From contig CAJUTE010000003.1 in assembly GCA_910589555.1 (NCBI GenBank), forward strand, positions 1-64,000: a DNA stretch of 64,000 bases. The letters run 5' to 3'. Shown here one piece after another: positions 9,053 through 17,695 of this stretch (within the stretch, counting starts at the first letter, position 1; every line of letters starts with the position of its first letter). Position numbers and translations under genes: made by a program. The notes under the pieces were generated by a model. That model was not told the origin of the DNA. It saw nothing but the letters and a program-made list of their open reading frames with translations, and did no database searches. The DNA comes from an uncultured Muribaculum sp. (GTDB lineage: Bacteria > Bacteroidota > Bacteroidia > Bacteroidales > Muribaculaceae).

Positions 9053-10363
9053 TTACTTATTAATATGGTTTAGTATCCAGTCCAACTGACCACGTTCAGT
9101 GGCATCCGATGTCCAGTGTTCATTTATCGGTGTGATCAGAGCCTCTTTGGGTGCGGTAATCACATTGTAAACGGCATAGCTGGTAGTGGGAGGACAGGTA
9201 TTATCATTATATCCCCATGTGATGTAGGTGGGCACAGTCAGTTTCTTAGCAAAGTTCACAACATCATAATAAGCCATAGTTTTAAGTTTGTCAGGAGTAT
9301 CCATTCCCGGAGTATTGAAGAAATGCGGATAGCCTCCGGCTCGTCCTGCCTTATAACCTGCCATATCGCTCAATGCAGGATGATTTGCCACGCACAAAGT
9401 CACTCTTGGGTCAAGCCCTGCCGTAACGATAGCAAGAGCGCCTCCCTGGCTTCCACCTTGAACAGCCACATTCTTGCCGTCCCATTCTGGCAAAGATGTC
9501 AAGAAATCAATGGCGCGTACGCAAGCCATATACACACGTTTCATGTAATAGTTGTCCTTATTGTCAAGGCCATTTTGCAGATATCCGTTTTCTCTTCCAC
9601 CAAAGGCTTTGCTGATCTCCTGAAATTGCTGTTCGCTCATTTCTGGATTCAATCCGTGAATCTCCATTTCAAAACGCAGGCACCCGTTCTCGCCGTAATA
9701 TTTGTGGCGCAACGGTTCTTTGATTGTCTTTATTCCGGCTCCTGGAGGACAAAGAACAATAGGGCATGATCCCGGTTTTGCATTTTTAGGCATTGAAAGG
9801 TATCCATATATTGATTGACCTTGACGTGAAACAGTCAGTTTCACAAGATAGCAGTCCATTTTGTCGGTAGAATATTGCGGAGCCGGAGTCATTGTATAAC
9901 TTAGCGGCACTTTGGCAAGCTCATCTTTGTTGCGCTGCCAAAAATTGTCGAAATCATCAGGCATCTGCGTATAAGGCAGTATCTTCTCGGGCGAGAAACC
10001 TACTTTCACGTGATGACGGTAAGTCGCTCCATCGACAGTTGCCGTAAGACGGCAGTCTCTGAATCCGGGAGTCTTCATTGTGCCCATTTTAATTTCAGCA
10101 ACTCCGTTTTTCAGTGTCGTAGTTCCCGTGGCATCAGCAGGCATCATATCGCCTCCGATTTCATATTTCAGCGTGACATCATCTACCGGAATACCGTATT
10201 TATAAAGCTGCACCTGAATTTTGGGATTTTCTCCTGTTTTGTAAATCCAGTCAGCATGATCCGGAACTGTCACCCACAGCACATCGCTGCGATAGGGATA
10301 ATTTTCACAATATCCGCAAATGTACATGAATAATGATAGAATCAGCAACAAATTTCTTTTCAT
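9053..10363 (-). CDS. Secreted acetylxylan esterase / cephalosporin-C deacetylase-like hydrolase
   Basis: About 436 residues with an N-terminal signal peptide (NLLLILSLFMYICGYCEN). An N-terminal beta domain of about 110 residues precedes an alpha/beta hydrolase of the AXE1 (CE7) type. The nucleophile motif is GGSQGGALA, the acid is likely the Asp in TWGYNDNTCPP, and the histidine is in INEHWTSD. CE7 enzymes remove acetyl groups from xylo-oligosaccharides and other acetylated sugars. Export and lack of a neighbouring polysaccharide utilisation locus leave the substrate open. Two in-frame ATGs (10369 and 10363) are possible; I use the one giving MKRNLLL. Confidence 0.85.
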   Translation of the reverse strand: MKRNLLLILSLFMYICGYCENYPYRSDVLWVTVPDHADWIYKTGENPKIQVQLYKYGIPVDDVTLKYEIGGDMMPADATGTTTLKNGVAEIKMGTMKTPGFRDCRLTATVDGATYRHHVKVGFSPEKILPYTQMPDDFDNFWQRNKDELAKVPLSYTMTPAPQYSTDKMDCYLVKLTVSRQGQSIYGYLSMPKNAKPGSCPIVLCPPGAGIKTIKEPLRHKYYGENGCLRFEMEIHGLNPEMSEQQFQEISKAFGGRENGYLQNGLDNKDNYYMKRVYMACVRAIDFLTSLPEWDGKNVAVQGGSQGGALAIVTAGLDPRVTLCVANHPALSDMAGYKAGRAGGYPHFFNTPGMDTPDKLKTMAYYDVVNFAKKLTVPTYITWGYNDNTCPPTTSYAVYNVITAPKEALITPINEHWTSDATERGQLDWILNHINK

Positions 10364-10403
10364 TGGCATAATGTTTAGGTGTAATAAATGATTGTATTTT
10401 TTA

Positions 10404-10411
10404 CAAAGATA
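10404..10411 (-). promoter_or_regulatory. TAnnTTTG promoter element of the esterase gene
   Basis: TATCTTTG on the minus strand about 40 bases before the start. It is back to back with the carbonic anhydrase promoter at 10485-10492. Confidence 0.75.
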
Positions 10412-10484
10412 GCTAAATAAAATGACAGAAACTGATGTAGTCGGACACAGGATAGAAAAATTTGCTAATTAGATAAGTGTTTCC

Positions 10485-10492
10485 TATTTTTG
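10485..10492 (+). promoter_or_regulatory. TAnnTTTG promoter element of the carbonic anhydrase gene
   Basis: TATTTTTG with a TTTG at 10461-10464, a 20-base spacer. The ATG at 10519 follows after about 26 bases, which argues against a longer frame beginning at 10477 inside the promoter. Confidence 0.7.
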
Positions 10493-10518
10493 TAAATAAA
10501 TCTTATAGCTTTACTGAA

Positions 10519-11058
10519 ATGATCGACGAGATATTAAAGTACAATAAAAAATTTGTTGAGAACAAGGAGTATGAACGCTTTATAACAAGCAAGTTTCCTG
10601 ATAAAAAGATTGCGATTGTGACCTGTATGGACACAAGGCTTGTTGAACTGCTCCCGGCCGCGCTCGGCTTTAAAAATGGCGATGTCAAAATAATCAAAAA
10701 TGCCGGCGGGGTGATAACCAATCCTTTTGACTCCACGATGCGCAGTATCCTTGTGGCAGTCTATGAACTCGGGGTGAAGGAGATAATGGTCATCGGTCAT
10801 ACCGGATGCGGAGTGCAAGGAATGGATGCCGATGAAATGCTCCATCTAATGAGAGAACGTGGAATATCGGAAGAGCACATATCGCTGATGATGCACTGCG
10901 GTATAGACTTGAAAGGGTGGCTGCATGGTTTTGAAAACACCGACGACGCGGTGCATGAAACCGTTGATCTTGTGTCAAAGCATCCACTGGTTCCGGAGGA
11001 TGTAGTGGTGAAAGGTTACGTGATCGACTCGCTGACCGGAGAACTGAGACAGCTTTAA
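10519..11058 (+). CDS. Beta-class carbonic anhydrase
   Basis: 179-residue cytoplasmic zinc enzyme interconverting CO2 and bicarbonate. Zinc ligands are visible: Cys and the Asp-Arg dyad in CMDTRL (about residue 37), and His and Cys in GHTGCGVQG (about 93-100). The intervening KNAGGVITNPFDSTMRSI is typical of the short type found in Bacteroidota and Firmicutes. The start at 10519 (MIDEILKY) is set by the promoter position. Bicarbonate supply for carboxylation is a reasonable role. Confidence 0.9.
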   Translation: MIDEILKYNKKFVENKEYERFITSKFPDKKIAIVTCMDTRLVELLPAALGFKNGDVKIIKNAGGVITNPFDSTMRSILVAVYELGVKEIMVIGHTGCGVQGMDADEMLHLMRERGISEEHISLMMHCGIDLKGWLHGFENTDDAVHETVDLVSKHPLVPEDVVVKGYVIDSLTGELRQL

Positions 11059-11168
11059 CTTCGTTTCATTGCAAAGGTGCGTTAAATTGTTGTACCGCAC
11101 AACTACTTATAAGCTCCGAATGTTATTTTTAATAAACCAAATTAATTTAACAATAACGACATTTACTT

Positions 11169-11864
11169 ATGAAGAATTTAGGGAAGCTTATGCCGGCATT
11201 ATTAATTGCGCTTGGCATTGTGATTTTGGGCATTTGTATAAAAACAGGGATCGACAATATCGCCTATCGCGACCGAATAGTTACGGTAAGAGGACTTGCC
11301 GAGAGAGAGGTGCCTGCTGATTTGGTGACATGGCCTATAACATACAGTCTTGCCGGTAATAATCTCCAGAACATCTATGACCAGGTGAGCAAGAACAATG
11401 ATATAATAGTAAAGTTCTTGACATCCAACGGAATTAGTTCTGATGAGATTTCCGTTAATCCGCCTGACACTTATGATGCCACCTCCAACCGTTATCGCTC
11501 AGACTCCTTTGCCTACAATTATTCAATAAATTGCACGGTCACAGTCACAACCAAGCAGGTGAGCAAGGTAAGGGAATTGCTCAACCGTCAGTCAGAATTG
11601 CTCAAGGAAGGTGTGGCATTTTCCAATTCCTATATCAACTATCAATTCACAGGTCTTAACTCCATCAAGCCGGAGATGATAGCTGAAGCCACCAAAAACG
11701 CCCGTGCGGCAGCCGATCAATTTGCAGCCGACAGCGAAAGCCGCGTAGGCAAAATAAAGACAGCTTCACAGGGTCAGTTCTCAATTGACGACAGCGATTC
11801 CAGCACACCCTACATAAAGAAGGTGCGTGTGGTGTCAACAATAGTCTACTATCTTGAAGATTAA
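11169..11864 (+). CDS. SIMPL (DUF541) domain protein, membrane-anchored
   Basis: 231 residues: an N-terminal hydrophobic segment (LMPALLIALGIVILGICI) that could be an uncleaved anchor or signal, then a SIMPL domain starting IVTVRGLAEREVPADLVTW. The C-terminal part has IKTASQGQFSIDD and KKVRVVSTIVYYLED, typical of the family. SIMPL proteins are periplasmic or surface beta-alpha proteins; the biochemical role is poorly known. A terminator follows at 11894-11933. Upstream, TATTTTTA near 11123 is only a weak promoter match. Confidence 0.85.
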   Translation: MKNLGKLMPALLIALGIVILGICIKTGIDNIAYRDRIVTVRGLAEREVPADLVTWPITYSLAGNNLQNIYDQVSKNNDIIVKFLTSNGISSDEISVNPPDTYDATSNRYRSDSFAYNYSINCTVTVTTKQVSKVRELLNRQSELLKEGVAFSNSYINYQFTGLNSIKPEMIAEATKNARAAADQFAADSESRVGKIKTASQGQFSIDDSDSSTPYIKKVRVVSTIVYYLED

Positions 11865-11893
11865 ATAATCATTTAAACCGAATAATAATCAAA

Positions 11894-11933
11894 AATCGAG
11901 AGGGGAGATGTTCATGCATTTTCCCTCTCGATT
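11894..11933 (+). terminator. Hairpin terminator after the SIMPL gene
   Basis: Perfect 11-bp inverted repeat AATCGAGAGGG (11894-11904) and CCCTCTCGATT (11923-11933), 29 bp past the stop. The T tract is short and interrupted. Confidence 0.65.
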
Positions 11934-12029
11934 GTTATAGTAAGCAGCGGCAAGCAACACGGCAGATTATATACCGCTGCTGACAAACAATAACTGCCCT
12001 TAATTTTTGATGCCTATCCAATAAATCGC

Positions 12030-12037
12030 TATCTTTG
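12030..12037 (+). promoter_or_regulatory. TAnnTTTG promoter element of the porin-like gene
   Basis: TATCTTTG with TTG at 12007-12009, a 20-base spacer. The ATG at 12046 is only 8 bases beyond the element, so the mRNA should be nearly leaderless. Confidence 0.75.
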
Positions 12038-12045
12038 CAGAGAAT

Positions 12046-14007
12046 ATGAAACGAATTGTTATATTAGGAAGTTTATGCACGGTATTCGCTTGCAACCTCG
12101 TCGGGGAGACCAAGGCTGAGGATGTAAAGCAAGAGATTTATTCGTGGAAACTCACCAAGCCATTGGGCGGGCGAGAATTTGTGGCTGTAGATACGTTGCC
12201 TGAAAATTACGGGCAGCGCTCTGTTCCCGCGACAATAGAGCCCGCTTATGCCACCACCGGTACTTTAGGCGGTCCGGGAGAGACGCTGATATTTTTTGAC
12301 AGACAGCCTATGAGCCAATTCTTCTTTAAAGATGCGCTGAATGCGTGGCTTCCGACATTTGGGAAAGTCCGCTTCTTCAATTCAAGGATACCTGTCACTT
12401 TTCTCTCATATAATACCAGCGGCGGCAAACTTAATTCACAGGATCGTCTTGAGGCTACATTCTCCGGCAATATAAACAAGCAGGCTCAGATAGGGGCGTT
12501 TGTGGATTACTTATATTCCAAGGGTTGTTATGACTATCAGGCAACAAAAGCGTTGAACTGGGGACTCTCCGGATCATACATAGGGGACCGTTACGAGATG
12601 CAGGCGTTTTACAGTCATTGGAACACGCTTGGGAAGAACAACGGCGGTATCACGAATGACCTATATATAACTGACCCGGCGCAGTTACAAGGTGGACAGA
12701 CTTCAATTGAGCCAAAAGCGATCCCTACCAATCTGACCGGAGCCCATTCTAAAATAGTGGGAGGTGAATTTTATATGTCGCACGCTTATAAGGTGGGATT
12801 CTGGAAGGAAGAGGAAGTTGATGACACAACAACGGTGAGCACCTTTGTGCCGGTGTCGAGCTTCCACTGGATTTTAAATTATCAAACCGACAAGCATATA
12901 TTCAAGGACACGGCTGCCGATAAGGATTTCTGGAAAAACACGTATCTGAATCTTGAGGAAACCGATGACAGAACAAATTATTGGTCGCTCTCCAATACCG
13001 TTGGCGTGACACTGCTGGAAGAATTCAATAAGTTTGCCAAATTCGGACTTACGGCATTTGCCACCCATGAGATACGAAACTACAAGCAGACTGCCGACAC
13101 GCTTGACCGGCTCCCTGAAATTCCTGAAGGGCTTACTCCATATCCTGTCAACAAAATACCATCCAAAAAGACAGAAAACCTGTTTTGGGTAGGAGGGGAG
13201 CTGTCGAAGAACATGGGTAGCATACTCACTTATGGAGCAACAGCGAAGTTTGGCTTGATAGGTTCGGTAATAGGCGACATGGATATACGTGGCAAAATCT
13301 CGACACGATTCAAGCTGCTTGGCGACTCAGTGGGAATAACCGGCTACGGCCATTTCAAAAATGAAGAGGTACCATATCTGTTGAAGCAATATGTGTCAAA
13401 TCATTTCATTTGGGACAATAAGTTTGGCAAAACGCGTTCATTCCGTTTTGGTGGAATTCTGAATGTCCCACACACCGGGACAAGCTTGAATGTGGGAGCG
13501 GAAAATATACAGAATCTTGTGTATTTCAATCCGGAATCACTGCCTACACAAAACGGAGGTAGCGTTCAGGTGTTCAGTGCCACGCTCAACCAGGATTTAA
13601 GACTCAGGGCTTTTAACTGGGAAAACAGAGTGACCTATCAGGTAACATCAGACGAAGTATCATTGCCGCTGCCCAAATTGGCGATTTACAGCAATATGTA
13701 TGTCAAATTCAAAGTGGCGCGAGTTCTTGATGTTCAATTTGGGATGGATTGCAACTACTACACCCGCTACAAATCGGTGACATACCAACCCGCCACAATG
13801 ACATTCTATAATCAACGCGATATACTTTGTGGAAATTATCCTGTAGTCAATGCCTATGCCAACATGAAATTGAGCAAGACGCGATTCTACGTTCTGTTCA
13901 GCCATGTCAACCAAGGGCTGACAGGAGACAACTATTTCTCAATGCCGCATTACCCTATAAATCCGCGACGATTCCAGATAGGGCTTTCTATCGATTTCGC
14001 AAACTAA
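12046..14007 (+). CDS. Putative outer-membrane porin (Porin_10 type)
   Basis: 653 residues with a signal peptide (MKRIVILGSLCTVFACNLVGETKA). The body is rich in alternating aromatic and polar residues and Tyr/Asn/Gly turns, as in an outer-membrane beta barrel, and it ends in QIGLSIDFAN, with the C-terminal strand typical of outer-membrane proteins. The segment ETLIFFDRQPMSQFFFKDAL and later DRLEATFSGNINKQAQIG resemble the putative-porin family Porin_10 of Bacteroidota. The transported solute is unknown. It is followed after 13 bp by a solute-binding protein gene, suggesting one transcription unit. Confidence 0.75.
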   Translation: MKRIVILGSLCTVFACNLVGETKAEDVKQEIYSWKLTKPLGGREFVAVDTLPENYGQRSVPATIEPAYATTGTLGGPGETLIFFDRQPMSQFFFKDALNAWLPTFGKVRFFNSRIPVTFLSYNTSGGKLNSQDRLEATFSGNINKQAQIGAFVDYLYSKGCYDYQATKALNWGLSGSYIGDRYEMQAFYSHWNTLGKNNGGITNDLYITDPAQLQGGQTSIEPKAIPTNLTGAHSKIVGGEFYMSHAYKVGFWKEEEVDDTTTVSTFVPVSSFHWILNYQTDKHIFKDTAADKDFWKNTYLNLEETDDRTNYWSLSNTVGVTLLEEFNKFAKFGLTAFATHEIRNYKQTADTLDRLPEIPEGLTPYPVNKIPSKKTENLFWVGGELSKNMGSILTYGATAKFGLIGSVIGDMDIRGKISTRFKLLGDSVGITGYGHFKNEEVPYLLKQYVSNHFIWDNKFGKTRSFRFGGILNVPHTGTSLNVGAENIQNLVYFNPESLPTQNGGSVQVFSATLNQDLRLRAFNWENRVTYQVTSDEVSLPLPKLAIYSNMYVKFKVARVLDVQFGMDCNYYTRYKSVTYQPATMTFYNQRDILCGNYPVVNAYANMKLSKTRFYVLFSHVNQGLTGDNYFSMPHYPINPRRFQIGLSIDFAN

Positions 14008-14020
14008 ACATAAAACATAT

Positions 14021-14842
14021 ATGGCACAAGAACTGCCTCGCAAAAAAAACACACTGCCTCTGCTCGGAGGCCTTGGCGCCGCACTGGCGCTTATGTATAC
14101 TCTCGGTAACTGCGCGCGAGGAGCATCGACAATCGAAACCGAAGAGTCAGGAGGCGACACCATCGATGTGGCGCTTGAGTATTCTCCGCTGTCATTCTAT
14201 CAATATGACGACACATTGGGCGGGTATAATTACGACTTGCTGCGACTACTTGCACGTGATCACGGAATAGTGTTCAAATATCATCCCGTCACAGCAGTAT
14301 CCAAGCCTCTGGAAAAAGTAGCTTCAGGAAAATATGACCTCCTGGTAGCCGATGTTCCGACCACAACCGAGCTTAAAGAACAATACACGCTTCTGGAGCC
14401 GGTGTTGCTCGACAAACAGGTGCTTGTACAACGGAAGGACGAAAACGGGCGTGTCAAGATAAAATCGCAACTCGATCTCGCCGATGACACACTTTGGGTG
14501 GTTAATGGCTCGTCGATTGAGAGCCGCATCAATAATCTCGCAAAAGAGATAGGAAGCGACATCCATGTGAAGCACGAAGATGAATATGGAGCGGAACAGC
14601 TTTTCATTATGACTGCGCTCGGGGAGATAAACAATGCGGTGGTCAATGAGCGTGTAGCACGCGAGTTGGCGAAGGAATACCCTAATGTGGATATCAGTAC
14701 CAATATCTCATTTACCCAGTTCCAATCATGGATAACCGGCAAGAATCAAACTGAATTAGCCGACAGTATAAATAAATGGCTCGTCGACCTTAAAAAGACC
14801 GACGAGTACCAAAAACTTGTAGAAAAATATTTTCAAAAATAG
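14021..14842 (+). CDS. MltF-like periplasmic solute-binding domain protein lacking SLT domain
   Basis: 273 residues. After a basic start (MAQELPRKK) comes a hydrophobic segment to about residue 30 ending LGNCARG, which may be an anchor; the lipobox is not canonical because Asn precedes Cys. The rest is an SBP_bac_3 fold: IDVALEYSPLSFYQYDDTLG, GYNYDLLRLLARDHGI, and YDLLVADVPTTTELKEQY. It parallels the N-terminal half of the MltF-like protein at 5349-6725, but the chain stops where the transglycosylase domain would begin (KLVEKYFQK). No permease or ATPase is adjacent, so a classic ABC role is not supported. It ends 4 bp from the convergent pyrD. Confidence 0.8.
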   Translation: MAQELPRKKNTLPLLGGLGAALALMYTLGNCARGASTIETEESGGDTIDVALEYSPLSFYQYDDTLGGYNYDLLRLLARDHGIVFKYHPVTAVSKPLEKVASGKYDLLVADVPTTTELKEQYTLLEPVLLDKQVLVQRKDENGRVKIKSQLDLADDTLWVVNGSSIESRINNLAKEIGSDIHVKHEDEYGAEQLFIMTALGEINNAVVNERVARELAKEYPNVDISTNISFTQFQSWITGKNQTELADSINKWLVDLKKTDEYQKLVEKYFQK

Positions 14843-14846
14843 GAAA

Positions 14847-15752
14847 TCAAATTATGCCCCTGAGCTCGCTGATGTCAGCGACGCCATGGCGCATGCAGAA
14901 GTCATCGATATAGTCGATGACTTTTGTCGTTATAGAGGGATCGATGAAGTTGGCGGTGCCAATCTCCACCGCAGTGGCTCCTGCCATAATGAACTCCAAC
15001 GCATCGCGACCGTTCATTATGCCTCCAAGCCCTATTACAGGGATTTTCACAGCGTGAGCGACCTGCCATACCATTCTCACCGCAACAGGGCGCACAGCAG
15101 GGCCGGAAAGTCCTCCGGTGACTGTCGACAGATAGGGGCGGCGTCTTTCTACATCAATAGCCATTCCAAGCAGGGTGTTTATAAGAGACACAGAATCGGC
15201 TCCGGCATCTTCAACCGACTTCGCTATGTCGACAATCGAAGTGACGTTTGGCGATAGCTTTACTATGACGGTTTTCTTATAGGCTTTTCTCACAGCCTCC
15301 GTGACCTGGGCAGCACCTTCGCAAGTGGTGCCAAAAGCCATGCCGCCTTGTTTTACATTCGGGCATGAGATGTTGACTTCAATGGCATTTATTCTGTCAA
15401 GATCGTTGAGCTTCTCACATACCTTCACGTAGTCATCGATTGATGCTCCTGACACATTCACGATCACCTGAGAGTCCACGTCTTTAATACGCGGATATAT
15501 ATTCTCTATAAAATAATCCACCCCCTTGTTTTGCAATCCTACGGCGTTGAGCATTCCCGACGGAGTCTCTACCATGCGCGGATAGGGATTGCCTTCTCGA
15601 TGTTCAAGGGTCGTTCCTTTTATAATAAAACCGCCGAGCTTGCCGAGGTCTATGAAGTCGGCAAATTCTTCACCATATCCAAATGTTCCTGATGCTGTCA
15701 GCACAGGATTCTTAAGGTTTAAGCTTCCGATTGCAACATTCAAATTTGCCAT
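14847..15752 (-). CDS. pyrD: Dihydroorotate dehydrogenase, class 1B catalytic subunit
   Basis: 301 residues, the FMN-binding subunit that oxidises dihydroorotate to orotate in pyrimidine synthesis. Family motifs: NPVLTASGTFGYGEEF near the N-terminus, NVSGASIDDYVKVCEKL, EVNISCPNVKQGG containing the active-site Cys region, and the late GLGGIMNGRDALEFIMAGA phosphate-binding block. The start overlaps the pyrK end by 13 bp. The pairing with PyrK identifies it as the NAD-dependent heterotetrameric type. Confidence 0.93.
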   Translation of the reverse strand: MANLNVAIGSLNLKNPVLTASGTFGYGEEFADFIDLGKLGGFIIKGTTLEHREGNPYPRMVETPSGMLNAVGLQNKGVDYFIENIYPRIKDVDSQVIVNVSGASIDDYVKVCEKLNDLDRINAIEVNISCPNVKQGGMAFGTTCEGAAQVTEAVRKAYKKTVIVKLSPNVTSIVDIAKSVEDAGADSVSLINTLLGMAIDVERRRPYLSTVTGGLSGPAVRPVAVRMVWQVAHAVKIPVIGLGGIMNGRDALEFIMAGATAVEIGTANFIDPSITTKVIDYIDDFCMRHGVADISELRGII

Positions 15753-16519
15753 GTCAATTGATCTGTATTAAAAATTGGTCCTTCAGTACATACACACACA
15801 TTTCCCTTTACTGTCTTTTCCACGCAGCAAAGACAAGCGCCCAATCCGCATGCCATCATGTTTTCTAATGAGACTTCACACGAAGCTCCTATTTGTGCCG
15901 CGACTTTGGCAACAGCCTTCATCATTGGTGCGGGTCCGCAGCAATATATGATATCCCATTTCTGAGAGAGCACGCTGTTTGTCGTCACGAGTCCGGCTTC
16001 ACCCAGCGAGCCATCCTCCGTTGAGATGTGCGTCTTACCGATTGATTCAAATTCCCGAAGTTCGAGCACGTCTTTGGCAGAACGGGCTCCTAAAAGAAAT
16101 TCAGGATTTATACCGGAATTCTTCAACTTGGCGCCCCAATATAACATCGGAGCAACGCCGACGCCGCCGCCGACAAGAAGCACGCGAGATTCCGGAGAGG
16201 GAACATGGAATGAATTTCCAAGAGGCAAAATCAGGTTGACGATATCGCCCTTGTTTTTTGCCATCAACGCAGCGGTGCCATCACCCGCCTTTCTAACGAG
16301 AAGCCAAAGGTGGTTCTTGCCTTTGTCTACAAAATTAACCGAAATAGGGCGGCGCAAGAAAGTGGCTTTACTGTTGTCGATTGCTACTTGCACAAACTGC
16401 CCCGGCAAAATTTCAGGCAGTTCTTTATCGACCGGAGTCAAAATAAGCAGGGTGTAGAGGTCGTGAAGTTTTTCATTTTTCACCACCTCAAAATCCATGA
16501 TGTATTTTTTAGGTGTCAT
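15740..16519 (-). CDS. pyrK: Dihydroorotate dehydrogenase electron-transfer subunit
   Basis: 259-residue iron-sulfur flavoprotein that passes electrons from PyrD to NAD. An FAD-binding block (FLRRPISVNFVD) and NAD-binding region (LLVGGGVGVAPMLYW) are visible. The C-terminal cysteine cluster ACGLGACLCCVEKTV plus a later Cys binds [2Fe-2S]. I use the ATG at 16517-16519 (MTPKKYIMDF); an ATG six codons later is possible. A longer TTG frame from 16549 begins inside the promoter. It is the first gene of pyrK-pyrD. Confidence 0.92.
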   Translation of the reverse strand: MTPKKYIMDFEVVKNEKLHDLYTLLILTPVDKELPEILPGQFVQVAIDNSKATFLRRPISVNFVDKGKNHLWLLVRKAGDGTAALMAKNKGDIVNLILPLGNSFHVPSPESRVLLVGGGVGVAPMLYWGAKLKNSGINPEFLLGARSAKDVLELREFESIGKTHISTEDGSLGEAGLVTTNSVLSQKWDIIYCCGPAPMMKAVAKVAAQIGASCEVSLENMMACGLGACLCCVEKTVKGNVCVCTEGPIFNTDQLTWQI

Positions 16520-16546
16520 AGAATTTTGGGGACAAAAATTATTCCA

Positions 16547-16554
16547 CAAAGTTA
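16547..16554 (-). promoter_or_regulatory. TAnnTTTG promoter element of pyrK-pyrD
   Basis: TAACTTTG on the minus strand, 27 bases before the pyrK ATG and partly overlapping the space after the XRE gene stop. It shows pyrKD is transcribed independently of the XRE gene. Confidence 0.65.
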
Positions 16555-16560
16555 CGAATA

Positions 16561-17112
16561 TTAAATCGATTTCTTGTTCTGGGGAACAAAAGTTTCAAAG
16601 CTATTGTCGGAATAGAACACCATAATAGATGTGACTCGCCGGTTGTTGTCAGCTTTTATGGAAATCTGAGCTGCATGAGTGTCCTGAACCACCGGAGAGA
16701 CCCTTTGAACCGGGATTTCCTCAGGCAAGCCCCCAAATCCCGGATCATTATTGTGCAAATTTCTATTTGCATCTTTTTTGTTTACAGATGAAAAATCAGA
16801 TTCCTTAATTTCAACATCTTCAAAATCAGTATTTTCAAACGGAGAAATAGGGGATAAATCCTCATTTTGACGCTCTGAGGTTTCAATATTTCCGGAATTC
16901 AGCATATCCCCCTCGCCAAAAAGCAACCACAGCACAGAAAGATTAGGATAGGCGTCATGGATTTTTCCAATAACTTCATCGCTCACTTTCTTATTGCGCC
17001 CATTAAGCAGTTGAGAGAGAGAAGGACGAGGGATTCCACACGTATCTGCGAACTGTGAATTTTGAATTCCTGTCGAATCCAGAAATAATTTTATGCGAGA
17101 TGGAATGTCCAT
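16561..17112 (-). CDS. XRE-family helix-turn-helix transcriptional regulator
   Basis: 183 residues. The N-terminal 70 form a Cro/C1-type HTH: MDIPSRIKLFLDSTGIQNSQ, FADTCGIPRPSLSQLLNGRN, then VLWLLFGEGDML, a pattern common to Bacteroidales repressor-like proteins. The middle is acidic and low in structure. The last 30 residues (RRVTSIMVFYSDNSFETFVP) may be a small beta domain for dimerisation or sensing. I use the ATG at 17110-17112; the promoter is just upstream. Its roughly 800-bp upstream region carries nine TGCAAAT copies, one of them overlapping its own promoter, so autoregulation is plausible but unproven. Confidence 0.8.
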   Translation of the reverse strand: MDIPSRIKLFLDSTGIQNSQFADTCGIPRPSLSQLLNGRNKKVSDEVIGKIHDAYPNLSVLWLLFGEGDMLNSGNIETSERQNEDLSPISPFENTDFEDVEIKESDFSSVNKKDANRNLHNNDPGFGGLPEEIPVQRVSPVVQDTHAAQISIKADNNRRVTSIMVFYSDNSFETFVPQNKKSI

Positions 17113-17140
17113 TAGCTGTTTCGTTTTGCAATTAAGAATG

Positions 17141-17695
17141 TGCAAATGTAACTAATTAATTTGTAAATTGCAAATTTCAATATGCAAATAGACTGGTTTG
17201 TTTTGTTAATAGTATCAGCCGGTGGTTTACATTTACAGATGCAAATGGCTAATACATAATAAAGCATCAGTTTAGAACTATCACGTAATATCTATGACAA
17301 TTAATACGTTATACTAAGCAATGTGTATTAATGGTCATGCTAATCCGGCAAATTGATGATGCAAATAAAGCTTCACTTTAATTATAGTAATTAATGTATA
17401 TGGGAATTAGCGTGATACGCTGAGAGTTTATAAGTTATAACGCCTGTCATTTGGATTTAGAAACAGGTATTTGCAGATAGAATCGAAAGCTACGATTTCG
17501 AAAATTACGATTGGTTGATTTACAAAAATGAATTAAAGATCAGTGTGAATTTATCAGTGTGTTTAGTTTTCGCAATTTGCAAAATTAACATCTCCAGTTA
17601 GAATTACTAAATAATTTAATATTGCAAATTATTTGAATTTATAAATTCTCTTCTCTCAGAGATTTTTATTGTTTTCTTGTAAAACACTTGCAAAT
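17141..17695. repeat. Cluster of nine TGCAAAT motifs in the intergenic region upstream of the XRE gene
   Basis: Seven plus-strand copies start at 17141, 17169, 17183, 17240, 17360, 17623 and 17689; two inverted copies (ATTTGCA) start at 17469 and 17575. Six of the nine extend to WTGCAAAT, with W equal to A or T, when read on the motif strand among the plus-strand copies. Spacing is irregular. The region is AT-rich and holds no ORF I can support on either strand. It may be an operator array or an AT-rich binding region for a nucleoid protein. Confidence 0.6.
17143..17150 (-). promoter_or_regulatory. TAnnTTTG promoter element of the XRE gene
   Basis: TACATTTG on the minus strand, 30 bases before the ATG. 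The same bases form part of a TGCAAAT copy (17141-17147 on the plus strand), so a protein bound there would cover the promoter. Confidence 0.6.

Noticed and set aside
16547..16549. TTG start for pyrK
   Set aside because: It is inside the TAACTTTG promoter element; the ATG at 16519 gives a normal PyrK length.
17141..17695. CRISPR-like or iteron-like array
   Set aside because: The units are only 7-8 bp, irregularly spaced and in both orientations, without repeat-spacer structure or nearby replication or Cas genes.
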